Below are positions 36,716 to 46,338 of a stretch of 47,512 nt of DNA, one piece after another. The notes below the pieces were generated by a model. It was not told the origin of the DNA, made no database searches, and worked only from the letters and a program-made list of their open reading frames with translations. Both the position numbers and the translations under genes were made by a program. Location: contig NW_005198921.1 of NCBI RefSeq assembly GCF_000372725.1, forward strand, positions 12,271 to 59,782. Direction: 5' to 3'. How positions within the stretch are numbered: position 1 is the stretch's first letter; the number at the start of each line of letters is the position of its first letter. Source of the stretch: Emiliania huxleyi CCMP1516 (lineage: Eukaryota; Haptophyta; Isochrysidales; Noelaerhabdaceae).

Positions 36716-39700
36716 ATGACCAACCTCGGCGCGCTCGACCTCGACGCGATGGATTATGATCCGGAGGAGGACGACACGGAACCGTCGCCACACGGCAGAT
36801 TCCTTCGCGGCGCGGCGCGTCCGGGCTCAGCTTCTGTGCGCGCATGGCACGGCGTCATCCCTGCACAGCACCTCACGCCGCTCAAGGCAGACGCCATGCT
36901 GCTCAAGGAGAAGGCGCCGGGCGAGACATTCTGGATCGACGCCGAAAGCACGCCGCGCTGCTCGCTCGAACAGCTCGCGTTGGCGGTCCTGCGCTTCCAC
37001 GCTGGCAGCGAGGTGAGCGCCGACTCTCCGCCGGTGCGCGGCGCCGAGTTCTGGATCCAAGTGCGCGGCTCTGACGGCTCGCCGACCATCGCGCTGCACT
37101 GGGACTCCGACGAGCTCCACAAGCGCGCGAGCGGCGAGCACCTTCCTCCATGGCTGGCGACCGTCACCTACCTCGGCTCGAGCGGCGCGCCGACAGTCGT
37201 CCTCCCCGCCGTTGCGGACGCGCACGGCCGTGCGGTGCGGGCTGGCGCGTGCTGCGCACACCTCTCGCACCCGGTGCCCGGCAAGCACCTCGCGTTCGAC
37301 GGCCGCCTCTTGCACGGCGCGCTGCACGACATGCAGGCGCCGAGCGCCGCGCCGTACGTGCGCATCTCGCTGCTCGTCAACGTCTGGCTGGGCCACCGGC
37401 CGGCAGAGGCCGCGACGCTGCCGCCGCAGCTCGCCGCGTCGCTCTCCAACGCGGCCGTCGCCCACTTTGGGCAGGCGGTGCAGGCGGTGCCCGTGGCTCC
37501 AGAGGCGTCCGCTGAGCCCGACGCGGCTGGTTGGCGGAGTCTCAAGGTCGGCTTCGTGCCGCGGCGCTCTCTCTGTGACGCCACGCCCGGCTGGCGAACT
37601 CTCGGCCTCGGCTTCCCGTTCTTCCACCCGCCACTCCGAGTGCGTGGCTTGCCGCCGCCGCCCACGCGGCCAGCTCGAGCTGACCCCTCCGACGCGCCCC
37701 ACGTGCCATCGCTGCTCATCGTGCGCACCCTCGGGCTCGAGTTGCCTTTTGGCGACGCGCCCGCGCAGCCGCCGCAGCAGCAGCCACCGCCACACCCCCC
37801 GCCGGCCTCACCGCCCCCGCCGGCGCCGGCGGCGGTTTCGTTCATCGAGGCAGCTGCGGAGCTGCGCTCCGCCAACGACTGGATCGCCACTCGGGCGCTT
37901 CGTGCGCTGCTGCCCCGTCTGGGCACGCACCTGCGCGACGGCGACGGCGGCAGCGGTGCGGGCAAGACGCCCAGCGGGCAGGAGGAGGCGGAAGCGGAGG
38001 AGGGTCGAGACGAGGGCGCGAGTGGCGACCACCGCTGGATAGGCGGCGAGCCCGCGCTCCTCTACCTCGCACGCGAAGGCCACGAGCTGCAACGGCTGCA
38101 AATTGTTTTGGCCCACCACCGCGTGTGTTGAGATGTGTGCGTCACCTTCCCGTAGGCCTCGAGGCCTGTGCCCTCGCCGCCCTCGCCGCCCTCGCACCGC
38201 CTCGCGCCTCGCATCCCGGCGGCGCCACACCCACCGGCGGCGCCACCGCCTCCGACGCCGCCGTCTCCACGGACAATCTCCAAGGCAGTGCAACTTCTCC
38301 GCCATCGGACCAGTGTCTGTCTGGACACCAACCAGCTGCATGGCACGACCCTTGCGCCGCCGGCATCGACGCCGAGGACGCCGACGGCTTCACCGCGCTG
38401 CACTTTGCGGCAAACATGGGCTTGCGCCGCCTCTCTGCAGCGCTGCTCGCTTGCGGCGCGGCAGTCGACCGCAGTACACGCGACGTGAGCTCCCTTCACA
38501 CAAAAACACAACCACGGACCCAAGACGCACAAGCACAGACAGTCGAGAAGGGAGAGACAGCGGCGACAGTCAGAAGTCAGCGCTGGGTCCCAGGGCGAAT
38601 GCGAGGACGGCCTCTAGTGTGAGCTCTAGCTAGTGAGCTCATCGCTACTACATGCAGCGAGTTAGGAGCTCCCTTGAGTTAGGTGAGCTCCCTTCACGAG
38701 CCCGGAGGGCGAACGCCGCTCCACCTGGCGGCCGCCTCGGGCCAGAGCGCCATCGTCTCTCTCCTCCTGGCCGCCGACGCGCCGCACAGCGCAGAGGACT
38801 GGCAAGGGGCCACGCCGTTCCAGATGGCGTGCCGCCGCGGCCACCACGCTGTCGCCGCCCAGATCTCGTCGTGGGCAACGCGTTGCGGCGGCGGCGCGAG
38901 CGAGGTACCCACCGAGCAGGAGCTACGCGGCCTCGAGCTGGTGGAGGGGATGGCGGTGCGGGAGCGCGCGAGGCGGCGCCGCTGCATCGACGGGCGGCCT
39001 CTGTTGCAGACGCCGTTCACGCTCGACGGGCTGCTGAGCGACGACGGCTGCCGCAGTCTGATCGCCGCGGCGGAGGGCGTCGCGGCGCGCCGCGGCTGGC
39101 TGTCGTCCCGCCACCGCTACCATTCGACAGTCGACATGCCACTACACGTCGTGCCGAGGGCTCAGTACGCGGCACTGCGCCCTAGAAGCTGCGTGTGCAC
39201 ACGCGTTCTCGTCCTCCAAGTACCGCTCGAGAGGACGCGCATTCGGCTGTACTTGGCCGTACTCGGCCGTGCTTCTACTGCGTGTGCGTGTGCTTCAACT
39301 GCGTTCGCCCTGATGCCCGCGTCTCCACCGCAACGTAGGCGCTGCGCTCCCTCCTCGACGGCACCGTGCTCCCGACGATGCGCCGCCGCTACGCCACCGC
39401 GCCGCTCCGCATTCGGGAAGCGTTCGTCGTAAAGTACGAGGCCGCTGCAGCTCCACCTCCCGCCGACGGTGCGCCCGCCGACGCGCAAGGGACGCACGCG
39501 ACGGCGGCGGCGGCGCCGCGGCAGGCCGGGATCCGTAATCGCACAAGCCGCCCCCCTCTCTGTTGTCTGCCTGTGTGTGAGACTCTCTCCCTTTCCCTCT
39601 CTCTCCCCCTCTCCCTCTCCCTCTCTCTCGCATTCGCAGCTAGTTCATCTCCCTTCCCCCCTCCCTCTCCCTCTCCCTCTCTCTCTCTCGCATTAGAGCA

Positions 39701-40916
39701 GCTAGTTCACGACAAGGCGGTGAGTACCTGTACTTGGCGGCACCGCGGCAGGCGGGGCTGGGCATCCATAGAGACGGCACGCTGCTCAACTGCGTGCTGC
39801 TGCTCTCTGACCCCGCCGACTTTGACGGGGGTGGGGGCAGTAGTAGACGCGAGTAGGCAGTAAGGCAGGAATAGTAGTGGGCAGGAGTAGCCAGCAGAAG
39901 ACAGCAGTAGACAGCAGTGGGCAGTAGACAGCAGTAGACAGCAGTAGACAGCAGTGGGCAGTAGGCAGTAGTCGGCAGTGAGGCAGGGCGAGGCGGAGGG
40001 GGGCGGCGAGGGGGACGCAGATGGTGGAGGCGAGGGCGAAGGCGGTGGATGCGGTGAGGGCGGGGGAGAAGGCTCCGGAGCGATTGCACACATCCCGGTG
40101 AAGTCGACGCACTGATATGCGGTGCTTTGCAGCCAGTAGACAGCAGTGGGCAGTAGACAGCAGTAGACAGCAGTGGGCAGTAGACAGCAGTAGACAGCAG
40201 TGGGCAGTAGACAGCAGTAGACAGCAGTGGGCAGTAGACAGCAGTAGACAGCAGTGGGCAGTAGTCAGTAGTCGGCAGTGAGGCAGCAGCAGGCAGCACC
40301 CCCGCCGATTGCCTAGAGCGTCCCAGTTTCCGCCTCATGCCTCGCCGTCTGCCTCGCGCCCTACCGCCTGCCTCACACCCCCTGAAGGCGGCACCGTCTT
40401 CGCGCCACCGCTCGACCGTTGCTACCGCGCTGGCCGCGGCGATTGCCTCTGCTCGTGCGGCCAGCTGCCGCACGGCGCCGCCGCAGTCACGCGCGGCATC
40501 CGCTACGTGCTCATCGTCTTCATTGATGAGCTCGTGTTTGACGACGCTGCCGTTGACGACGCTGTCGTTGGCGAAGCAGCGTCGCCGCCACCACCGCCCC
40601 CCTATCTCCCCCCCTCGCTCCCGCTCTCGTCCCCGCCTTCGTCCTCCGCCTCGCCGGCCGCGGACGCCCTCGTCGGGCAGCTGCGCGCTCTCGTCTGCCA
40701 GCACGAGGCGGCGGCAATGTCTCTCGAGGCGCTGCACGCGCGGGTCTCGGAGTTGGCGGCGGAGGCTGCCGTCGGTCAGACGGCGCTCATGGCGATGGCC
40801 ACATCAGGTGGCGTCACCACCACCCGCACCACCGGTGGTCCTACCGCCGCGCCCGCTTGCTCGCCCTCGTCTGATCTGAGTCACACTTCAGACAGAGCCT
40901 TCCTCCTGTGATCGCA

Positions 40917-40996
<80 letters not shown>

Positions 40997-41332
40997 CCCT
41001 CGAGCCAGCCGATGGCGTCGCCGTCTAGCTCGCCAAGCTCCGCGCCCTCCAGGAGTCCGAGCGCCGCCCCCTCTGCCTCGCCGCTCACCGCAGGTGGCCT
41101 TGCGGGTCTGGCACCTCTGGGTGCGGCGGACGACGCGTCTACGAGCGGTGCTGACTGCGGCATCAACGGCGCCGCACTCGCAGAGAGCGGCCGCGGCGAC
41201 GACGGCGGCGGTGAGCGCGAGACATCGGCGGGTTGGATGGACGCGGCGGAGCGGGCGGCACGTGGATTCTCAGCGGATGAGACGGTGGTGATGCCGCTGC
41301 CCAACTTTGATGACTCCGATGACGACGATTGA
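36716..41332 (+). CDS. Double 2-oxoglutarate/Fe(II) oxygenase-like protein with ankyrin repeats
   Basis: Model of seven exons: 36716-38120, 38156-38484, 38701-39171, 39339-39524, 39752-39830, 40388-40807 and 41094-41332. The total is 3129 nt (1042 residues) with every phase consistent. Exon 1 has a cupin-like oxygenase domain: LHWDSDE (H128, D130), VTYLGSSGAPTVVL, FDGRLLHGALH (H200) and R216. A Pro-rich linker and ankyrin repeats follow (DADGFTALHFAANMGLRRL / PGGRTPLHLAAASGQSAIVS / GATPFQMACRRGHH). The C-terminal exons rebuild a prolyl-4-hydroxylase-like domain: AGLGIHRDGTLLNCVLLLSD (HxD), PADFDGGGTVFAPP, LPHGAAAV (second His), TRGIRYVLIVF (2OG-binding Arg). Such enzymes hydroxylate proteins using Fe(II), 2-oxoglutarate and oxygen. 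The N-terminal domain keeps the metal triad, so it may also be active. The stop could instead be at 40911 if the last AC-rich intron is retained. The introns at 39172 and 39525 use GC donors. Confidence 0.8.
39880..40290. repeat. AGTAGACAGC-type minisatellite in an intron
   Basis: Two blocks (about 39880-39985 and 40132-40285) of degenerate GCAGTAGACA/GCAGTGGGCA units inside the predicted 39831-40387 intron of the oxygenase gene, separated by a G-rich spacer. Confidence 0.8.
40919..40995. repeat. (AC)38 microsatellite
   Basis: A 77-bp uninterrupted AC tract in the same orientation as the one at 29112-29197. It lies in the last predicted intron of the oxygenase gene, just after an in-frame stop at 40909. 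Confidence 0.97.
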
Positions 41333-41511
41333 TGTGGCCAGAGCTGTAGTGGTGGTGGAGTCGGGAAGGAAGGGAGGTGTGAAGGGAGATGTGTCGTTGT
41401 TGCTATTCAACTGACCCAGCCTTGTGCGACGGCGACCGGTGCACTGCAGTGTGCAGTTTCGTGTGTGTTCGCCTCCACGACCTCACGCCCTTACGTCAGT
41501 ACTCTAGACCC

Positions 41512-41640
41512 ATAGAGGGTGCGGTGCGTCCAGGCATCGCTTCAGTGAGGCCAAAGTGAGTTTATGGATGTGTGAGAACACGGTACGGGACACGAGGAGG
41601 CACGCGGACCAACTCGTCGGTGACGTCTCTGCTGCACGCC
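41512..41640. repeat. Dispersed repeat H, copy 3 (5' two thirds)
   Basis: Same orientation as copy 1: ATAGAGGGTGCGGTGCGTCC, CGCTTCAGTGAGGCCAAAGTG and CACGAGGAGGCACGCGG, ending at CTGCTGCACGCC. It lacks the AATCTAAAATCCGAGG block and the 3' GTTTCAGAATTTT part. It is 3' of the oxygenase gene in otherwise empty sequence. Confidence 0.75.
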
Positions 41641-41721
41641 TGACCCGCCGTGCGAGCCGGGTTAGCGTGTGGCTTGACCCGGCGGAACCCGCGCTGAAGT
41701 TTACTAAAAGACTCACAACAC

Positions 41722-42162
41722 TCAACAGGTACGTAGGACATGGAAGAAAGAATCTCGACGGCGGGTCGGCTCGCTCAGATACACATCATTCTCAAACAAA
41801 CGTAGGTAGGCATGACGCGGATCTCGTAATACCCCTTGGCATATTCGGCGAATAAAATTCGGCTTGCCCTCCACAGACTCCTCCTTGTACTCGCGCAGCT
41901 GGTCGGCAAGGGGAGTCCTTCTCGATTCCTTGGCAATCAAGAAGGCAGGCTTCTCGTTGAAGATCCCACTGTAGCAGCTATCCCACCGTAATTGGCATCC
42001 GTTGAAGGTCACAGTGCGAGAGTAATTGGCTGGCGCCTCGCAAGGGCTCGATCCGGACTCAGAGTCTGACCCCTGCGCGGGCAAGTATGTGGCCAAGGCG
42101 ATCAAGGACCCACACTGTGGGACCTCGCCAACGGCGGTCGCGCCGACTTCAGGGGCAAGCAC
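41722..42162 (-). CDS. Unrecognised protein
   Basis: A 146-codon minus-strand frame of natural composition: FNGCQLRWDSCYSGIFNEKP, AFLIAKESRRTPLADQL, REYKEESVEGKPNFIRRI, RDPRHAYLRLFENDVYL, ending SFFHVLRTC. It is lower in GC than its neighbours. The first part (42162 to about 42110) overlaps, antisense, the first recognisable exon of the next plus-strand gene, so the true start is probably downstream or in another exon. No family is recognised, and a mobile-element origin is possible given the adjacent repeat H. Confidence 0.5.
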   Translation of the reverse strand: MLAPEVGATAVGEVPQCGSLIALATYLPAQGSDSESGSSPCEAPANYSRTVTFNGCQLRWDSCYSGIFNEKPAFLIAKESRRTPLADQLREYKEESVEGKPNFIRRICQGVLRDPRHAYLRLFENDVYLSEPTRRRDSFFHVLRTC

Positions 42163-43774
42163 AACTCGCTGTACAACTACTTGTCCGCTCCAGGGCTGAG
42201 CATCAACGTGCGCCTGGAGGAGGCGCTCTACACCCTACGTGACGGGCAGCTGCTTGTCAACGGCACCTTCATGACCGAAGCCCACGTTGGCACCCTCGTC
42301 GCCGGCAAGACGCAGGTGGGCCCTCGCCCTGTAGCCCCTCTCCCCTAGATCCCCGACCCCTGATCTCCCCTAGATCCCTGACCCCCGATCTTCCCCCTCA
42401 GTGCAAATGGGCATACGTCAGCTACATCGCCTCCGAACTCAATCAGCAGAACTGGGCCTGGGGCAATGTCAGGGGCTCCTGCGGCGGCCACGGCTTCCGA
42501 CTCGGGCCCAAAATGGAGAAGAACTGCAGCGGCGTGCGCACCTCGACCAAGAGCTCCACCGCAACCATCGCAATCAACCCGTTTGGCACCAACACCGACT
42601 CGGCGCCGTGGGAGCTCGTTATCCACGGCGACCATATCCACGACCGAGTCGCGGGGCCGCTGCACCGGCTCGACCTCGAGCTCTCGTACTCTCCCCGCAG
42701 GAAGGCCCCTCTCATCGCGCACGGTCTGATTGGCCAGAGCTTTGCCGACTCCTCTCCGCGTGTCGGCCGACTCGACGTCTACCCCGAGGCGGGCACCTTC
42801 ACGACGTCGGCGCAGGCTGAGGGCGCCATCGAGGGCACGGGCGAGATGTACCAGGTGCCCTCGCCCTTTGAGACCGACGGGGCCTTCTCGCGCTTCGAGG
42901 CAAAGAAGGAGGCCCGGCTCGTTGCGCGCGCCACGTCGCTTGAGGTGGAGCCCGGCCAGGACATGACGGAGGCACGGGAGTTTGCGCGCCGCCTCGCCGA
43001 GGAAGCCACGGCGTGCCCACCGCCGCCGCCGCCGCCGTCTCGGCCGTCCCCGCCGCCTCCTCCGCCTCTCCTCTCGCCGCTGCCGCTGAACCCGGGCGAG
43101 GTGAACATCCCGGCCACAGTCTTTGTCCTTGAACTCGGCGGAGCGGGCGGGCGGCGGTTGGCCGATGTCAGCCAGTACAACCCCACCCGGCCGGCCACCG
43201 AGTTTGTCCTTGAGCTTGTGGACTCGAACGCGCTCAAGAGCGCCGTGGTGGCCGCGCTGGAGGCGGCTAACGCCACGCCGCTCCCCGCCGTCGGCCAGAT
43301 TTCCGTCGAGGACCTCGGCAACGGCAAGGTGAGGGTGACTGTCGAAGGGGATGTTGTGGATGCTCTGGGCGAGGGGAGCTTCCTCGTCTGCAGGAGACCT
43401 ACCCTTCGGCCGAGATCAGCGAGCAGCCAAAGGTGATCACCATCACGGTCGCGCCGCCCCCTCAATCGGCACTTCCGGCCCTGCCGCCTCTGGCTCCGGG
43501 CGAGCACATCTACTCTGGAGTGACGATGAGTGGGACAGTCCAGGCAGCGCTCTTCGACGAGGGGTACTTGCGCAGCACCTTTGCCGCGCTGCTTGGCATC
43601 TCGGCGGCGCACGTGGTCCTGTCCGCAACGCCTGCGTCGTTGCCTCAAGTCATGCCGCTCCTCATCATCACCTTGGCGACCACAGCTGAGGCATTGTTCT
43701 CTGACCGAGCGTCTTGCACGCACCCACTGCGTTCGACAGCGCAAAGTCACCTGAGCCCAGAATGGAGTGTTTGA
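42108..43774 (+). CDS. Extracellular-type protein with proline-rich linkers, 5' and probably 3' incomplete
   Basis: Exon A (about 42108-42315) reads TLWDLANGGRADFRGKHNSL, YNYLSAPGLSINVRLEEALY, TLRDGQLLVNGTFMTEAHV. It has a GT donor after ACGCAG and a CAG acceptor before 42402. Exon B (42402 to about 43335-43380) continues CKWAYVSYIASELNQQNWAW, the cysteine-containing GSCGGHGFRLGPKMEKNCSG, a beta-rich stretch, a Pro-rich linker (PPPPPPPSRPSPPPPPP) and a small module (EFVLELVDSNALKSAVVAAL ... VEDLGNGKVRVTV). A final exon (about 43394-43774) reads ETYPSAEISEQPKVITITVA and stops at 43774. The N-terminal part has the flavour of a von Willebrand factor D-like domain, but I cannot confirm that. Pro-rich linkers suggest a secreted or surface glycoprotein. 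No signal peptide is visible, so a 5' exon is missing. Confidence 0.6.
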
Positions 43775-43853
43775 GGAGCTCCACTGCAACGTCGGTGCAC
43801 AACTGAGCCTCCATCGACCACAAGGCGGTGCTGTTCAGCAAAGGCCTCTCAAA

Positions 43854-43929
43854 AAAGAATTCTTGAAATACAAGCCTCTCTCACAACACACTGGCACGAC
43901 AAGGGCGCGGACTGGCGCGGACTGGCACA
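43854..43929. repeat. Dispersed repeat E, copy 2
   Basis: 76 bp nearly identical to 1290-1365 in the same orientation. It begins 80 bp after the stop of the preceding gene. Outside the unit the flanks are unrelated to those of copy 1, which defines the repeat's ends. Confidence 0.75.
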
Positions 43930-44072
43930 GGTTAGGCAAGGTACATGTACATGTATGTATGTAGAAAGATGAACAGAGGTACACGCTTACGAAAAAAGAA
44001 AACGCAGCTTTCTTGGCGCCTGCCACTTTCGCGCTCCTCAAAGCACTGCTGCAAGACGCATCAAAAAGCACG

Positions 44073-44303
44073 ATGCGTAGCAAGCGCAAGCGTGAAAACC
44101 TCGACAGTGGCTGCACGAGCCGAGAACGAGAGGAGGCACTGAGCGACGTCCCGGTGAGCTTTGCCGAAGTGTGGCGAGCAGGCACACTGTATGATGCGGC
44201 GGCGCTGGTCAACGGTGAGCCGCATCGAGCCTTTCTGACGGCGTCGTGCTGGCAGTGTTCTTCAGAGGCAACGCAATTCGCTCAATGTGAGCGGTTCACC
44301 TGA
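44073..44303 (+). CDS. Short protein or first exon, possible BTB-domain N-terminus
   Basis: 76 codons from ATG 44073: MRSKRKRENLDSGCTSRERE, EALSDVPVSFAEVWRAGTLY, DAAALVNGEPHRAFLTASCW. The basic start and the GTLYDAAALVNGEPHRAFL stretch resemble the beginning of a BTB/POZ domain (DVxLxVxGxxFxAHKxVLAxxS), though the key His-Lys is replaced by Arg-Ala. The frame stops soon after, so it is a truncated copy or a first exon ending near CTGACGGCG. Without a further exon, function is unsupported. Confidence 0.4.
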   Translation: MRSKRKRENLDSGCTSREREEALSDVPVSFAEVWRAGTLYDAAALVNGEPHRAFLTASCWQCSSEATQFAQCERFT

Positions 44304-45056
44304 CGGCTGACCGGTGTGCCGTGAGAGGGAGGGATGTCTGTTTGCTCTGCCCCGTCGAGAGCGATGACCGATGTGCGTCACACTGACTGACATTTGACTG
44401 TCTGACTGATTGGTTCCTTTCAGTCTGGAGAGAGTGAGAGGTGGGAAGGAGTAGGCATCGGAACAGTTCTACAAACTCACACAACGATCTGATGTCTCAC
44501 CGTTCAAAAAATTGGAACAGTTTTCTCGTTCGGCCCCCGAACTTGCAAGTACACAACAAGCTCACGTCTGACACTTCAGACACACGTTTTTCAGACATCA
44601 GAGGGAGCCTCGCCCTCACCGCCGCCGCAAGTCCACCACGCGCGCGCTGCTCCCCGTGTGCCACTCCACGTGTGAGACATGCTCGTAGACACCGTTGCCC
44701 GCCTCCTGCCCGTTGCGCTGGTGATCGGGTGGAAGCCCGTCTTGCGGCAGCGCTGCACTTCGCGCAGCCCCGGCGGGTTCGGGTGGCAGAGCCGGAAGAC
44801 CCGACCGACGGCGAGCTGCTGGGCGAGAGGACGAGGGCGACAGTCTCGGGAGAGGGGGGAGGGGGGGGGGGGGTCAGTCAGGGGTCGTGCGCGCGAGGGG
44901 GAGACAGCGAGTCGACCGGCCATGTAAGTGTCGCCGGAGCTATCGAGCCAGGCCTGGTGTGGGTTCAGCTCCGTGGGGGTAGGGGACGTTGGCAGGGGCT
45001 GCGGGCGGGCAACACATAAAAAGAATTCAATTCTGCGACCGCCACATCGACCGCCG
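44304..45056. other. Upstream region of the hydrolase gene, possibly with a minus-strand 3' exon
   Basis: The minus strand near 44770-44610 can be read as LPQDGLPPDHQRNGQEAG followed by NGVYEHVSHVEWHTGSSARV, VDLRRR and a stop, which is natural-looking but unassigned. A G homopolymer-rich spot lies at about 44856-44872. ACACATAAAAAG at 45012-45023, about 35-45 bp before the hydrolase ATG, is a possible TATA-like or AT-rich leader element. Confidence 0.35.
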
Positions 45057-45773
45057 ATGCTCACGCACCGGCTGCACCCAGAGCGCGCTGTTGGTGGCCG
45101 TGCGTGCCCCGGCGCTGCTCCCGCCCTCCTCCTCCTCCTCCACGGCACAGGCGACACCGAGGAGGGCCTGCTTCCTCTAGCGACGCTGGCGCCGGAGGGC
45201 ACGGTCGTCGCCTCGCTGCGCGCCCCGCTCCGCGCACCGTATGGTGGCTATCGCTGGTTCGAGGGGTACAGCTCCGCGCCCGAGCCGCGGGCGCTGGAGA
45301 GCAGCATCGCCGCCGCGACCGACATGCTCTTTGACTTCATCGAAGCGGCGCCAGAGGCGCTCGGGACAGACCCGGCGCGCGTGTATTTGCTCGGCTGGTC
45401 GCAGGGCGCCACGATCGCGTGGTCCGCGCTGCTGAGCAAGTGGCCGCGGCCCTCCTTCATCGCCGGAGCGCTCGCGCTCTCCGGCCGGCTGATGCCCGAG
45501 CTGCTGCAGCCGAGCACACCGCTGGGGCAGAGGGCGGCGCCGCGGGAGCAGCTGCGCGGCGTGCCGGTGCTGGCCACGCACGGAGGGCAGGACATGGTGA
45601 CGCCCGTCTCGTATGGCCAGGCTAACGCGCGCCTGTTTGCCGACTGGCAGCGGGGCGGCGAGGGGAAGGGGGAGGGGTCGCTGTCGTTCCACGAGCTGCC
45701 TCACGACGGCCACCAGTTCTCGCGCAAGTGCCAGGAGCTCGCGCACGACTTCCTTTCTCAGCACCTCGCTTGA
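45057..45773 (+). CDS. Alpha/beta-hydrolase of the acyl-protein thioesterase/carboxylesterase type
   Basis: 238 codons from ATG 45057 (MLTHRLHPERAVGG); an upstream in-frame ATG at 44928 would add an unnatural leader. The fold and triad are visible: LLLLLHGTGDTEEGLLPLA (oxyanion HGTG), VYLLGWSQGATIAW (nucleophile Ser in GWSQG), VLATHGGQDMVTPVSYG (acid Asp), FHELPHDGHQFS (His). The strand-helix order and ~238-residue length are those of Abhydrolase_2 (phospholipase/carboxylesterase, acyl-protein thioesterase). RWFEGYSS corresponds to the family's RxWF-type segment between the oxyanion strand and the nucleophile elbow. The likely activity is ester or thioester hydrolysis in the cytosol, as no targeting peptide is apparent. 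It is a single exon with all catalytic residues present, so it is probably functional. The substrate cannot be read. Confidence 0.9.
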   Translation: MLTHRLHPERAVGGRACPGAAPALLLLLHGTGDTEEGLLPLATLAPEGTVVASLRAPLRAPYGGYRWFEGYSSAPEPRALESSIAAATDMLFDFIEAAPEALGTDPARVYLLGWSQGATIAWSALLSKWPRPSFIAGALALSGRLMPELLQPSTPLGQRAAPREQLRGVPVLATHGGQDMVTPVSYGQANARLFADWQRGGEGKGEGSLSFHELPHDGHQFSRKCQELAHDFLSQHLA

Positions 45774-46338
45774 GCCGCACGCGAAACGATTTGCTGCGTG
45801 TATGCTTTTGGCAAATTTAGAAGCGACACAACTCAAGTTGCGCTCAGGAGCTCACCGTTGACCAGCGCCGCCGCATCATATAAAGCCGTGCAGCGACGAT
45901 GAGCGAGACAGTGTGTGCGCACACCTGGCTCGCCACACTTCACGGCAAAGCTCACCCCGGGACGTCGCTCAGTGCCCCCTCTCGTTCTCGGCTCGTGCAG
46001 CCACTGTCGAGGTTTTCACGCTTGCGCTTACGACGCATGGGCCATCGTGGATGATGGTCTTGCAGCTGTGCTATATGAGAAGCGCGAAAGCGCACTCTCA
46101 AAGCGGCAGCGCCAACAACACGGCTGCGTTTTCTTTTTCATTTCCTTCTTTCCCCCGTCCGGCCTGGTGTGTGTGTTTGTGCTCACTCACCGAGCCTGGC
46201 CTTTCTTCGCCTTTCTATCTAATCCAATCCAATCCCCCTTGCGAGGGGGGGGTGGGGGTAGTGTCTTTTCTCCCAGTAAGCTAAAAGTACGTACATTAAT
46301 GTTAGGAGTGAGTTACACTACACGTCGGGGTTGCGTCC
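45774..46338. other. Intergenic stretch before the membrane-protein gene
   Basis: Contains CATATAAAG near 45887 (TATA-like), a CTTTCTTCCCCC-type pyrimidine tract and repeated AATCC near 46222, a G run near 46250, and the motif TTAATGTTAGGAGTGAG about 30 bp before the next ATG. No supported gene. Confidence 0.4.

Noticed and set aside
39880..40290. CRISPR-like or coding repeat in the oxygenase gene
   Set aside because: The units are short and degenerate, stops occur in the gene's frame, and flanking splice sites place it inside an intron.
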